A stretch of 9,310 nucleotides of DNA from DATAYF01 sp036272735. GTDB lineage: Bacteria; Chloroflexota; Ktedonobacteria; Ktedonobacterales; Ktedonobacteraceae. The notes under the pieces were generated by a model, which ran no database searches, had not been told where the DNA came from, and saw only the letters and a program-made list of their open reading frames with translations. The translations under genes and the position numbers were made by a program. The DNA is taken from contig DATAYF010000752.1 of the NCBI GenBank assembly GCA_036272735.1, forward strand, positions 1 through 9,310. Direction: 5' to 3'. Positions 5,954 through 9,310 of the stretch are shown piece by piece; the stretch's first letter is position 1; each line of letters starts with the position of its first letter.

Positions 5954-5984
5954 TGTAGAGATAAAGCTTGCCTTTATCTCTACA
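5954..5984. terminator. Perfect hairpin between convergent genes, candidate bidirectional terminator
   Basis: TGTAGAGATAAAG (5954-5966) and CTTTATCTCTACA (5972-5984) form a 13-bp stem with a 5-nt loop. It lies between the + strand MerR/Cys-rich unit and the end of minus-strand hutH. It lacks a T-run on either side, so intrinsic termination is plausible but not certain. Confidence 0.5.
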
Positions 5985-6011
5985 CCCACGCATACTAGCA
6001 ACGAATCATAA

Positions 6012-6027
6012 TGTTTCACGTGAAACA
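6012..6027. other. parS: parS-like ParB-binding site 3
   Basis: TGTTTCACGTGAAACA, a perfect 16-bp match (18 bp palindromic, 6011-6028). It lies between the terminator-like hairpin and the 3' end of hutH, in a gap between convergent genes. Confidence 0.85.
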
Positions 6028-6051
6028 TCAAATTTACTTGCATCCCCAGGC

Positions 6052-7596
6052 TTAATCGACGAATGCGCCTTCCTTCACGGCCTGAGTCAGCTTCTCGATA
6101 TCGGGCGAAAGTACGCGATCCTGAACCAGCATAGGCACGTAGTCGCGCACACGCTCGTAGGCATGTTGCACACCAAGGCCAGCTTTGAGCGGTTTGCGGA
6201 ACTCCAACATTTGTGCGGCACACATCAGCTCGATAGCCACCACCTGGCGCGCCTGTTCAAGTACGCGTAGCAGTTTGTGCGCACTGGTCACGCCCATACT
6301 AACGAAATCTTCCATGCCCGCCGAGGTAGGAATAGAATCGATACTGGCGGGATGGGCAAGAATTTTGATTTCGTTGACGAGTGCGGCCGCCACGTATTGG
6401 GCAATCATAAAGCCGGAGTGCAGACCAGCGTTGGGCGTCAGGAAGAGCGGTGCGCCGTTGATGGTGTCCCACTCGTGGGGTCCCATCAGATTGTAGATGC
6501 GCCGCTCGGAAAAACTGGCTAACTGCGTCAGCACGATAGCGAGCATATCCAGAGCCAGCGCCAATGGTTGCCCGTGAAAATTTCCACCACTGAGTACATC
6601 ACCCTCGTCAGGAAAGACCAGCGGATTATCGGTCACGGCCCCTAACTCACGCTCGAAAATAGTGGCACAGTACTCTACAGCATCGCGCACAGCACCCAGC
6701 ACTTGTGGAGCACAGCGCAACGTATAAGGATCCTGCACACGCGCACAATTTTGATGGCTACGGTTGATCTCACTGTCGCTCACCAACTGCCGCAAATGGT
6801 CCGCGCACACCTGCTGTCCGGACTGACCACGACGCTGGTGAATACGTGGATCGAGCGGTATGTGGCTGCCCATCAAACCTTCCAGACTCATCGCGCACGC
6901 AACTTCAGCGGTTTCGAGCAGCGTTTGCGCATCAGCCAGCGCCAGTACTGCAATGGCCTCCATCAGATGGGTACCGTTGATCAACGCCAGCCCCTCTTTC
7001 GCTTGCAGGCGCAGGGGAGTCAGGCTAGCTTGTGCGAGCGCTTCGCCGCCGCTATAGCGTTGTCCCTCGTACATAGCTTCGCCTTCTCCAACTAGCAATA
7101 GTCCAAGATGCGCGAGTGGCGCGAGATCACCACTGGCTCCCACCGAACCACGCGAGGGGATGATAGGCGTAATGCGTGCGTTGAGCGCCGCCACCAGAAG
7201 CTGTACAAGTTCGACGCGTACGCCCGAATGACCACGAGCCAGGCTGGCGGCGAGCAGCGTCATCATCGCGCGTGTAACCTCTTCAGAAAGTGGTTCGCCG
7301 ACGCCAGCGGCATGGCTGCGCAACAAATTAAGCTGAAGGTCCATTAATTGTGCAGATGGAATGCGTACACTGCTCAGATGACCAAAGCCGGTCGTGACTC
7401 CGTAGACCTTCTGGCCCTCGTTCGCCAGCTTATCGATAACAGATCGGGCAGCGCGAATACGTTGTAGCGCCTCTGGTCCAAGCGAGATCGGAGCATAGTG
7501 GCGAGCGCTCGCCACGACCTCACCGCAGGTCAAAGCTTGCCCATTGAGCGTAATAGGAGATGTTAAAGATGGTGTTGTATATGTCAGCTTCGTCAT
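6052..7596 (-). CDS. hutH: Histidine ammonia-lyase
   Basis: A complete 514-residue enzyme of the MIO-containing aromatic amino acid ammonia-lyases, which deaminates L-histidine to urocanate, the first step of histidine degradation in the cytoplasm. The Ala-Ser-Gly triad that cyclises to the MIO group is in SVGASGDLAPLAH. The selectivity pair reads Ser-His (LLRSHAAGVGEPL), as in histidine-specific rather than Phe/Tyr-specific lyases. YGVTTGFGHL, the QDPYTLRCAPQ motif, TDNPLVF and SAGMEDFVSMG (with the His-lyase-type Glu) are all present. ATG 7596 has AAAGGA 8 bases upstream. No hutU, hutI or hutG lies in the window, so the gene is an orphan or the rest of the pathway is elsewhere. A promoter and a dyad lie upstream, and a parS site separates it from the esterase gene. 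Confidence 0.96.
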   Translation of the reverse strand: MTKLTYTTPSLTSPITLNGQALTCGEVVASARHYAPISLGPEALQRIRAARSVIDKLANEGQKVYGVTTGFGHLSSVRIPSAQLMDLQLNLLRSHAAGVGEPLSEEVTRAMMTLLAASLARGHSGVRVELVQLLVAALNARITPIIPSRGSVGASGDLAPLAHLGLLLVGEGEAMYEGQRYSGGEALAQASLTPLRLQAKEGLALINGTHLMEAIAVLALADAQTLLETAEVACAMSLEGLMGSHIPLDPRIHQRRGQSGQQVCADHLRQLVSDSEINRSHQNCARVQDPYTLRCAPQVLGAVRDAVEYCATIFERELGAVTDNPLVFPDEGDVLSGGNFHGQPLALALDMLAIVLTQLASFSERRIYNLMGPHEWDTINGAPLFLTPNAGLHSGFMIAQYVAAALVNEIKILAHPASIDSIPTSAGMEDFVSMGVTSAHKLLRVLEQARQVVAIELMCAAQMLEFRKPLKAGLGVQHAYERVRDYVPMLVQDRVLSPDIEKLTQAVKEGAFVD

Positions 7597-7634
7597 AGAA
7601 GGTTTCCTTTCTCGGCCTCATTGCCTTGTATTCT

Positions 7635-7664
7635 AGCATAGCATATAGAAGATTTGTTGTACAA
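7635..7664 (-). promoter_or_regulatory. Candidate sigma70-type promoter of hutH
   Basis: On the minus strand, TTGTAC (7664-7659) and TATGCT (7640-7635) are separated by 18 bp, placing the transcription start about 30 bases before the hutH ATG. The dyad at 7669-7690 lies directly upstream of the -35. Confidence 0.55.
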
Positions 7665-7668
7665 AAAC

Positions 7669-7690
7669 TTTTGGACGACTATGTCCAAAA
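7669..7690 (-). terminator. Inverted repeat between the esterase gene and hutH: terminator or operator
   Basis: TTTTGGAC (7669-7676) and GTCCAAAA (7683-7690) form an 8-bp stem with a 6-nt loop. Read on the minus strand it is followed by GTTTTTG, which fits an intrinsic terminator for the esterase gene. Its position just upstream of the hutH -35 also allows an operator. Confidence 0.55.
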
Positions 7691-7696
7691 ATTATA

Positions 7697-7712
7697 TGTT
7701 TCACGTGAAACG
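7697..7712. other. parS: parS-like ParB-binding site 4
   Basis: TGTTTCACGTGAAACG, with a perfect 14-bp core at 7698-7711 and the same single end mismatch as site 2. It lies 18 bp past the stop codon of the esterase gene. Confidence 0.8.
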
Positions 7713-7730
7713 CCACAGAAGGGAATGACG

Positions 7731-9062
7731 TTACTGCTTGGAACTTGCGCTCAAACCTTCCAGTGGCGGCCCACCGCGACTGTATGCCGTTGAATCGAGG
7801 ACAGCCAGCCAGTCGAAATCGGTGAAGCATTGAGGAGTGAGTCCAAAGTAGGTCTGGTTCTTCATACTGCTCGAGCGAGTCGGAAGCACTGCAATTTCTG
7901 AAGTCGGCAGTCCTTGGCCTTTGTAAGTGGGAATGAACCGCACCGGTCCCGGCATGGCAGTCAGCCGCACCTCAAGAGTGCTGGCTTCGGGTTTGCCGAT
8001 GCCATTGGCATCAGAAATCCCTACCGCAGAACCGATGACGGCATAGCGCGGACCGAACATCTCATGGAGGTGCGATCCCACCGGCCACCAGGTGTAGACA
8101 TCGCTGCCTAGTGGCAATTCTGCCTTTCCGCGTTGCAGGTGGCTGTTGTGAGCGAAGGCTAACACTTTCCCTCGGCCACGCTCACGCAATACCATGTACA
8201 CCAGATTATCCGCCATCAACGCGTCTCGCATGCCGAGAAGGCTGGCAATCCGTTCGCCCGACTGTCGCGCCAACTCAGCATGATAGTTCAGTAACTGCCG
8301 AGCCACTGAAGTATAGTGCATGGCCTCCAAATAGCGGCGTTCGTCGCTCTTCGCCACCAGTTCAGGACGGCGCGCCTGTAGCTCTGCAATGAGATCCTCC
8401 GTCTCAATCCGCAGCGCAGTTGCGTTTGGTGAGAGACCTATCGACTGCGCCGGGTCCATCATGGCCGCAGGGTTCTCCCAATCGGAGTCAGGACCAAGCA
8501 GTGGGTCAATGCGCTGGCGATACTCCTGGCCGAGGGCCTCATCAACCGAGGCGAGGTAATCGAGCACAAAATGCAGAACCTGTCCTGGACTATCAGTGCC
8601 CATCATTTCGGTTGGACTATCGAAGCCGTAGAACTGGAGTTTGACGCGATGGGAAGGATCGGCATTGTAGCGCCGCATCCACTCGGCGAGTTCGCGATTC
8701 GCCTCAAGCTGGCCAAAGCCGTGACTAAATCCAGCGTCCTGCACAGCCTCATACGATACCGGGCCGCGACCAGCCACGTACTCGTTAACTGCGTGGGCCC
8801 GAGGGAAACTGCTCTCGATGGCAATAGCGCTGTAGCCATGGGCCTCCACCAGGCGCTGGAAGAACTGGTTGCGGAGAATGAGAATGTCCTCGCCACCGTG
8901 AAGCGCTTCTCCAAAGCCAAGCAATTCCACCGGGTCACCAAGTGAGGCGATCACCTTGTCGACGGCGGCGCTGAAGGTCATGGGATGCTCGACAGAAAAC
9001 GGAATCGCCTCGCACGCAATCCAGCTATCGAGTGTCGCATGTATAGAGGCAGGGTGAGTCAT
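7731..9062 (-). CDS. Erythromycin esterase family protein
   Basis: A protein of the EreA/EreB superfamily, 443 residues from the chosen start. Family members use a metal-free or metal-assisted His/Glu active site to hydrolyse esters, in some cases the macrolide lactone. Conserved blocks in order are LLGFGEALHGGEDI (the GExxH motif), AIAIESSFPRAHAVNEYV, GFGQLEANRELAEWMRRYN, LQFYGFDSP, MRDALMADNLVYM and VLAFAHNSHLQRGK, with the candidate catalytic His and Glu present. Start at 9062 is preferred because GGAGGT (9075-9070) lies 7 bases upstream; an in-frame ATG at 9098 would add 12 residues but has only a weak AGG upstream. Many members are not resistance enzymes, and one close relative group acts on other substrates, so macrolide inactivation is only a possibility. 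It lies upstream of hutH on the same strand, probably a separate transcript. Confidence 0.92.
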   Translation of the reverse strand: MTHPASIHATLDSWIACEAIPFSVEHPMTFSAAVDKVIASLGDPVELLGFGEALHGGEDILILRNQFFQRLVEAHGYSAIAIESSFPRAHAVNEYVAGRGPVSYEAVQDAGFSHGFGQLEANRELAEWMRRYNADPSHRVKLQFYGFDSPTEMMGTDSPGQVLHFVLDYLASVDEALGQEYRQRIDPLLGPDSDWENPAAMMDPAQSIGLSPNATALRIETEDLIAELQARRPELVAKSDERRYLEAMHYTSVARQLLNYHAELARQSGERIASLLGMRDALMADNLVYMVLRERGRGKVLAFAHNSHLQRGKAELPLGSDVYTWWPVGSHLHEMFGPRYAVIGSAVGISDANGIGKPEASTLEVRLTAMPGPVRFIPTYKGQGLPTSEIAVLPTRSSSMKNQTYFGLTPQCFTDFDWLAVLDSTAYSRGGPPLEGLSASSKQ

Positions 9063-9112
9063 TGGTCGAACCTCCATTATTGTAACTTTCTCATTCATTA
9101 CCTAAAATTCGG

Positions 9113-9155
9113 CTTTGCGGAGACCCCTGCTTTCAAGCATGGGGAGGAAGCAAAG
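9113..9155. repeat. Imperfect hairpin typical of an IS200/IS605 element end
   Basis: CTTTGC (9113-9118) pairs with GCAAAG (9150-9155), CCCC (9124-9127) with GGGG (9141-9144), and TGCTT (9128-9132) with AAGCA (9135-9139), leaving a 2-nt loop, one bulged T and an internal loop. Such bulged subterminal hairpins are recognised by Y1 transposases of IS200/IS605 elements. It sits between the esterase start and the TnpB start, so it is probably the left end of the element entering at the right edge. The CCCC-stem-GGGG-AGG shape also resembles the right-end/guide-RNA stem of such elements. Confidence 0.6.
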
Positions 9156-9175
9156 TCGCTCCTTTCCTGATGTTG

Positions 9176-9204
9176 TTGACTTTTCACGCGTTGTGTGGTA
9201 AAAT
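9176..9204 (+). promoter_or_regulatory. Promoter of the second tnpB
   Basis: TTGACT (9176-9181) and TAAAAT (9199-9204) are separated by 17 bp, close to the sigma70 consensus. The start of transcription should fall at about 9211-9212, at the ATG itself, implying a leaderless or nearly leaderless mRNA. Confidence 0.75.
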
Positions 9205-9211
9205 GTGAAGT

Positions 9212-9310
9212 ATGAGCACACAGAGACGAGCCTACAAATTCAGGTGCTACCCAACCGACGAGCAGAAAATCAATCTTGCTCGTACCTTTGGCTGTGTCCG
9301 TGTCGTTTAC
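9212..9310 (+). CDS. tnpB: TnpB (IS200/IS605 OrfB family), N-terminal part, cut by the window edge
   Basis: The first 33 residues of an RNA-guided nuclease of the IS200/IS605 type. MSTQRRAYKFRCYPTDEQKI followed by NLARTFGCVRVVY matches the OrfB N-terminal helix-turn-helix domain (consensus YKFRLYPTxEQ...L...FGxxRxVYN). It is a different TnpB subfamily from the one at 3962-5200, which has the LVEKHLIRK-type start. The ATG has no convincing Shine-Dalgarno and follows the -10 box by 7 bases. The catalytic domain and right end are outside the window, and no tnpA is seen upstream, so it may be a tnpB-only element. Confidence 0.9.
   Translation, partial: MSTQRRAYKFRCYPTDEQKINLARTFGCVRVVY

Noticed and set aside
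6703..7095. A 130-codon + strand open frame opposite hutH
   Set aside because: hutH is intact on the minus strand with all family motifs, so this is its shadow.
8571..8945. Opposed open frames of 124 and 112 codons within the esterase region
   Set aside because: Both lie in other frames of the well-supported esterase gene and show no family motif or ribosome-binding site of note.

Overview
The window looks like chromosome (or a large replicon) from a moderately GC-rich, non-model bacterium. The gene mix points to the Ktedonobacteria class of Chloroflexota: an IS607-type recombinase/TnpB pair, an erythromycin-esterase-like protein, an orphan histidine ammonia-lyase, an APH-fold kinase and a C39-like protein. 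That placement is inference; no rRNA or marker gene is present. ParB-binding palindromes of the universal bacterial type show that the host uses a ParABS-like system.

Layout. Positions 1-654 hold the 3' part of a short-chain dehydrogenase (+). Then come a C39/BtrH-like protein (735-1667), a small nucleotidyltransferase-fold protein (1782-2207) and an APH/choline-kinase-fold kinase (2225-3154), all on +; the last two form a tight pair. Positions ~3295-5200 hold a decaying IS607-family element. Its serine recombinase has an in-frame stop, and its TnpB has two frameshifts, one at a perfect hairpin that looks like a template-switch scar. Positions 5279-5864 hold a MerR-family regulator overlapped by a 29-residue peptide with nine cysteines in its last 16 residues, a likely metal-sensing/metal-binding pair. 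It is followed by an 8-bp tandem repeat enclosed in an inverted repeat, then a second perfect hairpin. On the minus strand are a complete histidine ammonia-lyase (7596-6052) with a recognisable promoter, and upstream of it an erythromycin-esterase family protein (9062-7731). At the right edge begins a second, unrelated TnpB (9212 onward), with a well-formed sigma70-type promoter so close to the ATG that the mRNA may be leaderless, and with an upstream hairpin typical of IS200/IS605 ends.

The main unifying signal is not a gene. Four copies of the parS core GTTTCACGTGAAAC lie in four different intergenic gaps (centres near 1717, 3173, 6019 and 7704), the first embedded in a 48-bp perfect palindrome. 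No parA or parB is in the window. This suggests a centromere-like ParB loading region, and so possible proximity to a replication origin. The second notable unit is the MerR plus micro-metallothionein-like cassette.
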